A stretch of DNA of 64,000 bases, from NCBI RefSeq assembly GCF_030580855.1, contig NZ_JAUQOP010000002.1, forward strand, positions 248,001-312,000, given 5' to 3'. The position numbers were made by a program, and so were the translations under genes. The notes beneath the pieces were generated by a model. The model was not told the DNA's origin and searched no databases. It saw nothing but the letters and a program-made list of their open reading frames with translations. Shown here piece after piece: positions 9,970 to 17,731 of the stretch; position 1 is the stretch's first letter, and every line of letters starts with the position of its first letter. This stretch comes from Pseudomonas citrullilanati (GTDB lineage Bacteria > Pseudomonadota > Gammaproteobacteria > Pseudomonadales > Pseudomonadaceae).

Positions 9970-10515
9970 TCAAACGGAAGGTGGCCCCGGATACCCGCAA
10001 TGCGCCCAGGCCTCGGCGCGGCTGTACCAGGCCATCATCACCATTTGCAGCAACGAGTGATGGCCTTGTCGCAGGAGGTCCAGCGAGCTGTTTTCCCAGC
10101 GGTGGAGGAACTGGCGGATGTCATCGGCACTGGCGTTTTCCCACGCGCCCCAGATGCCGGCCAGCGGCCCGCGGGTGATGCCCAGGGTGAGCACGTCGAA
10201 CAGCTGGCGCGTGAGCTTGAGCATGGCTGGGGACAGGTGTGCCAGTTCTGCGTCCAGGCTTTGCAGGGTCGCGTCGGTGGCGGCGGGGATCCGTCCGACC
10301 GTCACCGCCCCATCCAGCATCACCGCAATGACGGCGCGCAAAAAAGGCAGGTCGCTGTCACGCAGCGCAGCGAAGCCTTGGGCCGGCAGGCTGGGCGCGC
10401 AACCGCTGAGGCTGGTGCCCAACCCGACCGTGGCCAGGAAGGCGCTGGCGCCGAGGCTGAATTTCAGCAGGCCGCGCCGCGACAGGGCGGGTGCATCGAT
10501 GAGGCTGGGGTTCAT
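9970..10515 (-). CDS. Tat-exported small lipoprotein, probable subunit of the GMC dehydrogenase
   Basis: The 181-residue protein begins with a twin-arginine signal, SRRGLLKFS (about residues 12-20). A hydrophobic core and a lipobox-like TSLSGC follow, with the cysteine near residue 39, so the mature protein is probably a lipid-anchored periplasmic protein. The rest is helical, without cofactor motifs, and resembles the size and Tat-signal layout of gluconate 2-dehydrogenase subunit 3 or FAD-glucose dehydrogenase gamma subunits. Those small subunits fold with their flavoprotein in the cytoplasm and export it. It sits directly upstream of the GMC gene. No cytochrome c subunit is present nearby. 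Function is inferred from context. Confidence 0.8.
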   Translation of the reverse strand: MNPSLIDAPALSRRGLLKFSLGASAFLATVGLGTSLSGCAPSLPAQGFAALRDSDLPFLRAVIAVMLDGAVTVGRIPAATDATLQSLDAELAHLSPAMLKLTRQLFDVLTLGITRGPLAGIWGAWENASADDIRQFLHRWENSSLDLLRQGHHSLLQMVMMAWYSRAEAWAHCGYPGPPSV

Positions 10516-10546
10516 GTTGTTATTACCCGGGGTAGACCTGCGTTAG

Positions 10547-10684
10547 GCTCTGTCTGAAAAGCCTTGATACTCGGTTATGCTGCGTTGAAAACCGGCTCGC
10601 CATGCTCGTTTACTCCAGTAAACTCCGCTTCTTTGCCGGTTTTCGCCTTGTCTCACCTTCGTCTCAAGACTGTTCAAGCAGAGC
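10547..10684. mobile_element. MITE-like nested palindromic element, 138 bp
   Basis: The ends form imperfect terminal inverted repeats: GCTCTGTCTGAAAAGCCTTG at 10547 mirrors the right end, read inverted as GCTCTGCTTGAACAGTCTTG, about 17 of 21 matching. Inside are perfect 10 bp arms GAAAACCGGC (10587-10596) and GCCGGTTTTC (10635-10644), and at the centre GTTTAC-TCCA-GTAAAC (10608-10623). No coding capacity. The right end coincides with the first base (on the + strand) of the aldehyde dehydrogenase stop codon. A non-autonomous transposable element is the likely explanation; no clear target duplication was found. Confidence 0.65.
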
Positions 10685-12114
10685 TAGCGGACGAACAGCT
10701 TCTGGATCAATTTCTGCAGCGGCTTGCCGTAGGGCGGGTAGATCAATCTGGCAGCGTTGAAGCGTTGCTTGGCCAGCACGCCCTTGGCCTTGCTGAACGT
10801 CAGGAAGCCTTCGTGCCCGTGGTAGTGCCCCATGCCCGAAGGGCCGACGCCGCCAAAAGGCAAGTCGTCCTGGGCGACGTGCAGCAGCGTGTCGTTCAGG
10901 CAGGCGCCACCGGAATGGGTTTCGTGCAGGACACGCTGCTGTTCGGCCTTGTTGTAGCCGAAGTAGTAGAGCGCCAGCGGACGCGGGCGCTGATTGATGT
11001 AGGCGAATGCCTGGTCGAGGTGCTCGTACGGCACGATGGGCAGCAGCGGGCCGAAGATTTCGTCCTGCATGACCGTCATGTCATCGCTGACGTTGAGCAA
11101 CAGGCTGTGGGCCATGCGGCGCCCCTGGCCCTGGTCGAACAGCTCGATGAGCAAGGCGCCCTTGCTGGTGGCGTCACTGATGTAGCCGTTGAGGCGGGCC
11201 AGGTGTCGTTCGTTGATGATCGCTGTGTAGTCCGGGTTGTTCACCAGGGTCGGATAAAACCGGCGAACCGCTTCGCGATAGGCTTCGACGAATTCGCCGA
11301 CGCGACTCTGCGGCACCAACACGTAGTCCGGGGCGACACAGGTTTGCCCGGCGTTCAAGGTCTTGCCGAAGGCAATGCGTTCGGCGGCGTCGCGCAGGGG
11401 CACGTCGGCGGAAACGATGGCCGGTGATTTTCCACCCAGTTCAAGGGTTACCGGGGTCAGGTTCTCGGCGGCGGCCCGCATGACATGCCGGCCGACGCTG
11501 GTGGCACCGGTGAACAGCAGGTGATCGAAAGGCAGCCTGGAAAACGCCATGCCGACCTCGGCTTCGCCAAGCACCACGCAGACCAGGTCCTGGGGGAATA
11601 CCCGGGCCAGCAGTTGCTTGAGCAACAGGCCAGTCGCCGGGGTCGCTTCGCTGAGCTTGAGCATCACCCGGTTGCCTGCCGCCAGGGCGCCCACCAGGGG
11701 CCCGATGGCCAGGAACAGTGGGTAGTTCCAGGGCACGATGACCCCGACCACCCCCAGCGGTTGGTAGATGACCTTGGCCGACGCCGGTTGGAACGCCACG
11801 CCCACCTTGCGCCGGGACGGCTTCATCCAGCCCGCCAGGTGCCGGCGGGCGTAATGGATGCCGTGCAGGCTGGGCATCAACTCGGCCAGCAGCGTCTCGT
11901 CGGCGCTGCGGTGGCTGAAGTCCTGGCTGATCGCCTCGATCAAGGCCTGACGCTCGTTGTTCAATACCTCGCCCAGCGCCTTGAGCCATTGCCGACGCTG
12001 TTCGGCCGGTGGCATCGGGTGGGCGGCATAGGCCTGGCGCTGGGCATCGAAGAGCGACCGCAACGCGTCCAGTTGCTGTTGGGATTCATGCAGGTAGGCA
12101 ACGTCGGCAGGCAT
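10684..12114 (-). CDS. calB: Coniferyl aldehyde dehydrogenase-type NAD(P)-dependent aldehyde dehydrogenase
   Basis: This 476-residue enzyme belongs to the aldehyde dehydrogenase superfamily, in the short CalB branch that oxidises coniferyl and other aldehydes to acids. Diagnostic stretches are VIVPWNYPLFLAIGPLVGAL, the catalytic glutamate in LELGGKSP near residue 225 and the catalytic cysteine in NAGQTCVAPDY near 260. DEIFGPLLPI and DDLPFGGVGPSGMGHYHG lie towards the C-terminus. It is divergent from a TetR gene with a palindromic operator in the gap. It is followed by the Tat lipoprotein and GMC genes, so it may oxidise the aldehyde made by the GMC enzyme. Its 3' end is abutted by a MITE-like element. 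Confidence 0.88.
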   Translation of the reverse strand: MPADVAYLHESQQQLDALRSLFDAQRQAYAAHPMPPAEQRRQWLKALGEVLNNERQALIEAISQDFSHRSADETLLAELMPSLHGIHYARRHLAGWMKPSRRKVGVAFQPASAKVIYQPLGVVGVIVPWNYPLFLAIGPLVGALAAGNRVMLKLSEATPATGLLLKQLLARVFPQDLVCVVLGEAEVGMAFSRLPFDHLLFTGATSVGRHVMRAAAENLTPVTLELGGKSPAIVSADVPLRDAAERIAFGKTLNAGQTCVAPDYVLVPQSRVGEFVEAYREAVRRFYPTLVNNPDYTAIINERHLARLNGYISDATSKGALLIELFDQGQGRRMAHSLLLNVSDDMTVMQDEIFGPLLPIVPYEHLDQAFAYINQRPRPLALYYFGYNKAEQQRVLHETHSGGACLNDTLLHVAQDDLPFGGVGPSGMGHYHGHEGFLTFSKAKGVLAKQRFNAARLIYPPYGKPLQKLIQKLFVR

Positions 12115-12147
12115 GGTCGGGCACCGGATATTATTAGAATGGGTGTT

Positions 12148-12169
12148 TTCTAGAGCTTATACTCTAGAA
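12148..12169. promoter_or_regulatory. Palindromic operator, probable TetR site
   Basis: TTCTAGAG and CTCTAGAA are perfect 8 bp inverted arms around CTTATA. The site lies 34 bp upstream of the aldehyde dehydrogenase start and about 95 bp upstream of the TetR start, so one repressor could control both divergent promoters. Confidence 0.75.
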
Positions 12170-12264
12170 AGTCAATGGCCTCCGCAAACGGCTTTGGGTT
12201 TTTTCCAGTGACCAATAGGTCGTAAGATGTCCCCCAATGCCTTCGTCGAATTAAAGCCCAAACC

Positions 12265-12936
12265 ATGGCCCCACGAATCAAAACCAGCGAGCGCATCGTG
12301 CAAAACAGCCTGGAGCTGTTCAACCAGCAGGGCGAGCGCAGCGTCAGCACCAACCACATTGCCGCCCATATGGACATGTCGCCAGGCAATCTCTATTACC
12401 ACTTCCCCAACAAGCAGGCGATCATCGCCGTGCTGTTCAGTGAGTACGAGAACCTGGTGGACAGTTTCCTGCGTCCGCCCCAGGGCCGGGCGGCGACCGT
12501 GGAGGACAAGCGTTTCTACCTGCAAGAACTGCTGGCGGCCATGTGGCGATACCGCTTCCTGCATCGGGACCTGGAGCATCTGCTCGACAGCGACCCGGAC
12601 CTCGCGGCGCGCTACCGGCGTTTTTCCCAGCGTAGCCTGATCCACGGCACCGCCATCTACGAGGGGTTCGTCGAGGCCGGCATCCTGAAGATGGACCGGG
12701 TGCAGATCGAATCCCTGACCCTCAATGCCTGGATCATCCTCACGTCGTGGGTGCGGTTCCTGTGCACCACGCGGGAAAACTTCAGCCACTTGAGTGAGCA
12801 GGCGATCAAGCGCGGCGTGTATCAGGTCCTGGTGCTGGAGGCCGGTTTCGTCACCGATCAGGCCCGCGAAGCGGTGGATGCGTTGTTCAAAGAGTTTTAT
12901 GTCCCCCTGGCCCAGACCCTGGAGGAAGGGCAGTAG
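12265..12936 (+). CDS. TetR family transcriptional regulator
   Basis: The 223-residue protein has an N-terminal TetR helix-turn-helix: residues 5-55, with ERIVQNSLELFNQQGERSVS, then TNHIAAHMDMSPGNLYYHF as the recognition region. The longer C-terminal ligand-binding domain is helical and unassigned. It is transcribed away from the aldehyde dehydrogenase gene across 150 bp containing the TTCTAGAG palindrome. The likely role is ligand-relieved repression of the aldehyde dehydrogenase/Tat/GMC operon and of itself; the inducer is unknown. The start was taken at ATG 12265, giving MAPRIKTSERI. Confidence 0.93.
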   Translation: MAPRIKTSERIVQNSLELFNQQGERSVSTNHIAAHMDMSPGNLYYHFPNKQAIIAVLFSEYENLVDSFLRPPQGRAATVEDKRFYLQELLAAMWRYRFLHRDLEHLLDSDPDLAARYRRFSQRSLIHGTAIYEGFVEAGILKMDRVQIESLTLNAWIILTSWVRFLCTTRENFSHLSEQAIKRGVYQVLVLEAGFVTDQAREAVDALFKEFYVPLAQTLEEGQ

Positions 12937-12972
12937 GACCAGCCCCCACGATTTCCGCCACAGGAGCTCACC

Positions 12973-13827
12973 ATGCCCATTGCGCAACTCATCAGTCCCC
13001 AGGCCCTCGAACAGCGACGAGTGCTGCCCGGGCTGGTCATCCTCGATTGCCGCTTTGCCCTGGACGACCCGGATTACGGCCAGCGCAGCTATGCCGAGGG
13101 ACATATCGCCGGTGCGGCGTTCGCGGACCTTGAGCGCGACCTCAGTGGCCCGGTGACCAAGGGCGTGACCGGGCGCCACCCGCTGCCGCAGCCCGAGGAG
13201 CTGGCGGAGCGGTTCAGGGCCTGGGGGGTCGACCAGGACAGCGACATCGTGCTCTACGACGACGGCCCAGGTGCCTATGCCGCGCGGGCCTGGTGGTTGC
13301 TGGCCTGGCTGGGCAAGCGAGAAGGCGTGTACCTGCTCGACGGTGGGCTCAAGGCCTGGCATGCGGCCGGCTTGCCCTTGAGCCTGGACCCACCGGCGAC
13401 ACGTCGTGGGACCTTCGAGGGCGCGCCGGACGCCACCCTGGTGCTCACTGCACAGGCCTTGCAGCAGCGCCTCGGCCAACCGGACATGACGTTGCTGGAT
13501 GCCCGTGCGTTACCGCGTTTCAAGGGCGAGGTCGAGCCGATCGACCCGGTGGCCGGGCATATTCCCGGGGCCCAGTGCGCCGCGTTCACGGACAACCTGG
13601 ACAGCGATGGACGTTTCTTGCCGGCCGCTCGGCTCAGGCAGCGCTTCGCCGAGCAACTGGGCGAACGTTCACCCGCCGGGTTGGTGGCCTATTGCGGCTC
13701 CGGCGTGACCGCGTGCCATAACCTGTTTGCCTTGTGCCTGGCCGGGTACCCACTGGGTCAGTTGTACGCGGGTTCGTGGAGTGAATGGATCACGGATCCG
13801 CAACGGGGCGTGGCGACTGGCGAGTAG
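12973..13827 (+). CDS. sseA: Two-domain sulfurtransferase (rhodanese / 3-mercaptopyruvate sulfurtransferase)
   Basis: This 284-residue enzyme has two rhodanese domains. The N-terminal one is inactive (GLVILDCRFALDDPDYGQRSYAEGH). The C-terminal one carries the active-site loop CGSGVTAC, with the catalytic cysteine at residue 241. The CGSGVT loop is the form usually linked to 3-mercaptopyruvate as sulfur donor, whereas thiosulfate rhodaneses usually have CRKG(V/A)T, so SseA is preferred. Length matches E. coli SseA (281). It follows the TetR gene by 36 bp with an AGGAG ribosome binding site. Downstream lies the large REP array. Confidence 0.9.
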   Translation: MPIAQLISPQALEQRRVLPGLVILDCRFALDDPDYGQRSYAEGHIAGAAFADLERDLSGPVTKGVTGRHPLPQPEELAERFRAWGVDQDSDIVLYDDGPGAYAARAWWLLAWLGKREGVYLLDGGLKAWHAAGLPLSLDPPATRRGTFEGAPDATLVLTAQALQQRLGQPDMTLLDARALPRFKGEVEPIDPVAGHIPGAQCAAFTDNLDSDGRFLPAARLRQRFAEQLGERSPAGLVAYCGSGVTACHNLFALCLAGYPLGQLYAGSWSEWITDPQRGVATGE

Positions 13828-13900
13828 CCGTCAACCACACTGGGGGGAACGCTTTGTGAAGGGGGTGCCCCCTCGCAGGGAGGTTGGACTGAGCAGCGTC

Positions 13901-14600
13901 TTCGCGAGCAGGCTCGCTCCCACCTTGGTTCCCGGTGGCTCACAAACCTGCGGCCCACCGCTAATCCCTTGTGGGAGCGGGCCTGCCCGCGAAGGCGTCG
14001 GCGCAAGCGATATCGACGCAAGCTGACCCACCGCTTTCGCGAGCAGGCTCGCTCCCACCTTGGTTCCCGGTTGCTCACAAACCTGCGGCCCACCGCCAAT
14101 CCCCTGTGGGAGCGGGCCTGCCCGCGAAGGCGTCGGCACAGACGACATCAATGCAAGCTGACCCACCGCCATCGCGAGCAGGCTCGCTCCCACACTGGTT
14201 CCCGGTGGCTCACAAACCTGCGGCCCAGCACAAATCCCTTGTGGGAGCGGGCCTGCCCGCGAAGGCGTCGGCACAAGCGATATCGAGGCAAGCTGACCCA
14301 CCGCTTTCGCGAGCAAGCCCGCTCCCACACTGGATCTCGGTTGCTCACAAACCTGCGGCCCACCGCTAATCCCTTGTGGGAGCGGGCTTGCCCGCGAAGG
14401 TGTCGGCACAGGCGACATCGAGGCAAGCTGACCCACCGCTTTCGCGAGCAGGCTCGCTCCCACACTGGATCTCGGTAGCTCACAAAACTGCGGCCCACCA
14501 CAAATCCCTTGTGGGAGCGGGCCTGCCCGCGAAGGCGTCGGCACAAGCGATATCGAGGCAAGCTGACCCACCGCTTTCGCGAGCAGGCTCCTACCGGGGC
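13901..14600. repeat. Tandem REP array with exact 135 bp period
   Basis: Hairpin arms reading TTCGCGAGCAGGCTCGCTCC (with variants) start at 13901, 14036, 14171, 14306, 14441 and 14576. Arms reading GTGGGAGCGGGCCTGCCCGC start at 13971, 14106, 14241, 14376 and 14511. Each interval is exactly 135 bp, giving five full units and a truncated sixth. The spacers are also repeated (ACAAACCTGCGGCCCACCGC and ATATCGAGGCAAGCTGACCC types), so whole doublets were amplified. Because 135 is divisible by three, long but meaningless reading frames run through on both strands. The array fills the gap between sseA and the convergent hydrolase gene. Confidence 0.97.
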
Positions 14601-15598
14601 TAGTCGCGTCCCAGGCTGGCCAGCCATTGGGGAATGCGCCGCTCCAGGTAATAACTCGGGTGGCGCAAGGTCCCCTCGACGAACCCCACATGCCCGCCCT
14701 GGGCGTGCAGCTCAAGCTGGGTCGAGGCGGACAGTTCGCCGGGCTCGGGCAAGCTGTGGGGAAACACGAAAGGATCGTCGGCCGCCTGGATCAGCAGGGT
14801 GGGCGTGTTGATCTCGCCCATGAAATAGCGGCTGGAAGCGCGCCGGTAGTAGTCCGCCGCGTCCGAGAAACCATGCAGCGGCGCGGTTACCCGGCCATCG
14901 AAGTCCCAGAAGGTGCGCATGTTTTCCAGCGGGCCAAGTGCCGCCAGGGTCGCCAGCCCCTCGTGGCGTCCATCGTGCTGGAATTGGCGTTGCTTGTTGC
15001 GCACATAGGCCACCAGCTGGCGCATGAAATGGGCCTGGTAGAACCGGGAGAAACCCTGCCCGATGCGATCGGCGCACTGGTCGAGGCGAAACGGCACCGA
15101 AACCGCCACGGCGCCCTGCAACTGGCTCTGGCTGCCGGTTTCACCCAGGTGCTTGAGCAACACATTGCCGCCCAGTGAATAGCCCACCGCGAACAGCGGC
15201 GCCAACGGTCGCCGGACGCGCAGGTGGGCAATGGTGGCGGCCAGGTCTTCGCTGACCCCGGAGTGATAGCTGCGGGCCAACAGGTTCGGCTCCCCCGAAC
15301 AGCCGCGCCAGTTCAGCGCCACGCTGGCCCAACCCTGGCGATCGAGGGCGTGTTGCAGCCCGGCCACGTAGGGCGAATTGGAAGAGCCGGTCAGCCCGTG
15401 AAGCACCAGCACCAGCGGCGCCTCGGCGTTGTGCGGGCCATGCCAGTCGAGGTCGAGGAAATCGCCATCATCCAGCCACAGGCGCTCGCGTTGGCGGGCG
15501 ATATGGGTGGTCTTGCGCCACAGCGGCCCCCACAAGGTCTGCAAGTGCGGGTTGCCAAGGCCCCGGGCGGGGATGAATCGTTCAGATGCAGCGGCCAT
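14600..15598 (-). CDS. YheT-type alpha/beta hydrolase
   Basis: The 332-residue protein belongs to the YheT/UPF0017 (EMB8-like) group of alpha/beta hydrolases. It starts with RGLGNPHLQTLWGPL, a family hallmark. The oxyanion region is VLVLHGLTGSSNSPYV, the nucleophile elbow is VGYSLGGNVLLKHLGE (Ser near residue 145), the acid is in ADDPFVFP and the catalytic histidine in GGHVGFVEG. Substrates are probably short acyl or lipid esters, not defined. The start at 15598 (MAAASERFIPARG) avoids overlap with rsmD; an upstream in-frame ATG would overlap it. The stop codon lies at the last, truncated REP arm of the array. Confidence 0.9.
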   Translation of the reverse strand: MAAASERFIPARGLGNPHLQTLWGPLWRKTTHIARQRERLWLDDGDFLDLDWHGPHNAEAPLVLVLHGLTGSSNSPYVAGLQHALDRQGWASVALNWRGCSGEPNLLARSYHSGVSEDLAATIAHLRVRRPLAPLFAVGYSLGGNVLLKHLGETGSQSQLQGAVAVSVPFRLDQCADRIGQGFSRFYQAHFMRQLVAYVRNKQRQFQHDGRHEGLATLAALGPLENMRTFWDFDGRVTAPLHGFSDAADYYRRASSRYFMGEINTPTLLIQAADDPFVFPHSLPEPGELSASTQLELHAQGGHVGFVEGTLRHPSYYLERRIPQWLASLGRD

Positions 15599-15629
15599 TG
15601 TTATTGTTCTCGATGCACCGGCAGGCCGT

Positions 15630-16241
15630 TCAATCAACGGCTTGCGCCATTCGTTGCCACAACGCGTAGTACACCTGCCCGGATTTCTGCTCGCGATGCA
15701 AACGCCAATTGCCCGGCAAGCCCAGGGTCGATGGAGCGGTCTCGCTTTCAGTGTAGACCCAGGCGTCCTCGGCCAACCACTGGCGCGCCTCCAGCAGGGC
15801 GCACACCGTCGGCAGCAGGTTCTGGTGGAACGGTGGGTCGAGGAACACCAAGTCGAAGGCCACCGCCGGCTGGCTGTCGAGGTAGCGCAGCGCGTCGGCC
15901 GTCTGCACCTGGCCGACCGTGCAACGCAGGGTGCCCAGGTGCTCTTTCAACTGGGACACCGCCACGTTGTTGGCGTCCAGGGCCTGGCCCATGGCGGCGC
16001 CCCGGGACAACGCTTCGAGAAACAACGCGCCACTGCCGGCGAACGGGTCGAGCACCCGTGCCCCGGCGACATACGGCGCCAACCAGTTGAACAGGGTTTC
16101 CCGCACGCGGTCCGGCGTCGGGCGCAGGCCCGGCGCGTCGGGGAAGCTCAAGCGCCGGCTGCGCCATTCGCCGCCGATGATGCGCAGTTGGTTCACCCCG
16201 TTATGGACGGGTTTCTTGCTGGAATTCGATGGACGGGCCAT
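15630..16241 (-). CDS. rsmD: 16S rRNA (guanine(966)-N2)-methyltransferase RsmD
   Basis: RsmD methylates G966 of 16S rRNA in the assembling 30S subunit. The 203-residue protein has the typical N-terminus LRIIGGEWRSRRLSFP, TPDRVRETLFNWL and the SAM-binding VLDPFAGSGALFLEALSRGA near residue 60. It also has the catalytic LVFLDPPFHQN near 125. Its ATG overlaps the TAA of the upstream M16 peptidase gene by one base (TAATG), so the two are translationally coupled, as in many pseudomonads. Confidence 0.96.
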   Translation of the reverse strand: MARPSNSSKKPVHNGVNQLRIIGGEWRSRRLSFPDAPGLRPTPDRVRETLFNWLAPYVAGARVLDPFAGSGALFLEALSRGAAMGQALDANNVAVSQLKEHLGTLRCTVGQVQTADALRYLDSQPAVAFDLVFLDPPFHQNLLPTVCALLEARQWLAEDAWVYTESETAPSTLGLPGNWRLHREQKSGQVYYALWQRMAQAVD

Positions 16242-17731
16242 TAGTGCTCCGGGACCCCGAGCGGTTGCTCGGCAGGTTTGTCGGTGGGGGCCGGTAGCGG
16301 CTTCTGCGGCACGGTCGGGCCGGCGGTGACGATGACCATCTTGTCGGTGCTCAGGTGTTTGCCCAGCGCGGCCCGGACCTGGTCGACGGTCAGCGCCTGG
16401 GACTGGCGCATGAAGTCTTCCAGGTAGCTCAGCGGCAAGTCATAGAAGCCCATGGCGCCGAGCTGGCCGACGATGTCGGCGTTGCTGGCGGTGGACAGCG
16501 GGAAGCTGCCGGCCAGTTCGCGCTTGGCGTCGTCCAGTTCTTTCTGGGTCGGGCCATTCTTCAGGTACTCTGCGAACACGTCCTGCACCAGTTTCAGCGT
16601 GCCTTCGCTCATTTCGGCGCGGGTCTGCAGGTTGATCATGAATGGGCCGCGGGCCTGCATCGGCGTGAAGCCGGAGTACACGCCGTAGGTCAGGCCGCGT
16701 TTTTCCCGAACCTCGGTCATCAGGCGCGTGCCGAAACCGCCGCCGCCGAGGATCTGGTTGCCCAGGGACACGGCGGCGAAGTCCGGGTCGTCCCGGTCGA
16801 TGCCCAGTTGCGCAAGCATCAGGTTGGTCTGCTTGGATGGAAACTCGATGTGGCTGACGCTGGCCTTCGGCTCCACGGGTGCCGGGGTCTTGGGCAGGGC
16901 CGGCCCTTTGGGCAGCGCCGCGGACACCTGGCTGGCCATCGCTTCGGCTTCGGCCCGGGACAGGTCGCCCACCAGCGCGATCACCGCGTTGCCAGCGGTA
17001 TAGGCCTTGGCGTGGAAAGCCCGCAGTTGGGCCAGCGTGATCGGTGGGATACTTTCGGCGGTGCCATCGCTGGAGTGACCGTAAGGATGATCGCCGTACA
17101 GGCGCTTCATCAATTCCAGCCCGGCGAGTTTGCCGGGGTTCTGTTTCTGGTACTCGAAACCGGCCAGCATCTGGTTCTTGATGCGGCTGAAGGAGTCGGC
17201 GGGAAAGGTCGGCTTGCCGACCACGTCGGCGAACAACTTCAGCGCCGGCTCGCGCTTGTCCACGGCGCTGAGGCTGCGCAGGGACGCCACGGCCATGTCC
17301 CGGTAGGCGCCGTTGCCGAAGTCCGCGCCGAGGCTTTCGAAGCCTTCGGCAATGGCGCCGACGTCCTTGCCGGCCACGCCCTCGTTGAGCATGGCGTTGG
17401 TCAGCATCGCGACGCCGGGGGCATCGCCGTCCTGGCTGCTGCCGGCGGCGAAGGTCAGGCGCAGGTCGAACATGGGTAATTCCCGGGCTTCGACGAACAG
17501 CACCTTGGCGCCCTCGGCGGTTTTCCAGGTTTGCACGTCGAGCTGGCGATGGCTGGGCGCCTTGCCGTCCAGTTCCGCCAATGATTGCAGCTTGTTGCCG
17601 GACTTGGCGCTGTCCAGGGCCTGGCTCGCGGTGACGCCCGTGGTGGGCAGCAGGTAGAACGCCAGGGCGCCGGCCAGGGCGACGAACACCAGGCCGATCA
17701 ACAGCCGGCGCGACGATGTGCGCTCACTCAT
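16241..17731 (-). CDS. M16 family peptidase-like protein without the zinc motif
   Basis: This 496-residue protein has an N-terminal membrane anchor or signal (about residues 8-28, LLIGLVFVALAGALAFYLLP) followed by two M16 (insulinase/pitrilysin) domains. Where the zinc-binding HxxEH should be, the sequence reads PGVAMLTNAMLNEGV, so the metal site is missing. The C-terminal half has the R/Y pair region REKRGLTYGVYSGF. It is therefore likely to be the non-catalytic partner of the active M16 protein encoded just upstream, as in two-subunit processing peptidases. The two genes overlap by 8 bp. The start was chosen at MSERTSSRR; an in-frame ATG 24 bp upstream is possible. Located in the periplasm or membrane. 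Confidence 0.88.
   Translation of the reverse strand: MSERTSSRRLLIGLVFVALAGALAFYLLPTTGVTASQALDSAKSGNKLQSLAELDGKAPSHRQLDVQTWKTAEGAKVLFVEARELPMFDLRLTFAAGSSQDGDAPGVAMLTNAMLNEGVAGKDVGAIAEGFESLGADFGNGAYRDMAVASLRSLSAVDKREPALKLFADVVGKPTFPADSFSRIKNQMLAGFEYQKQNPGKLAGLELMKRLYGDHPYGHSSDGTAESIPPITLAQLRAFHAKAYTAGNAVIALVGDLSRAEAEAMASQVSAALPKGPALPKTPAPVEPKASVSHIEFPSKQTNLMLAQLGIDRDDPDFAAVSLGNQILGGGGFGTRLMTEVREKRGLTYGVYSGFTPMQARGPFMINLQTRAEMSEGTLKLVQDVFAEYLKNGPTQKELDDAKRELAGSFPLSTASNADIVGQLGAMGFYDLPLSYLEDFMRQSQALTVDQVRAALGKHLSTDKMVIVTAGPTVPQKPLPAPTDKPAEQPLGVPEH

Noticed and set aside
13901..14600. CRISPR array
   Set aside because: Regular spacing is due to 135 bp REP doublets. The spacers are repeated rather than unique and no cas genes are nearby.
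13831..14715. Long reading frames on both strands with 45-residue repeats
   Set aside because: They arise because the REP unit is exactly 135 bp. The content is hairpin DNA with no ribosome binding site or protein-like conservation.
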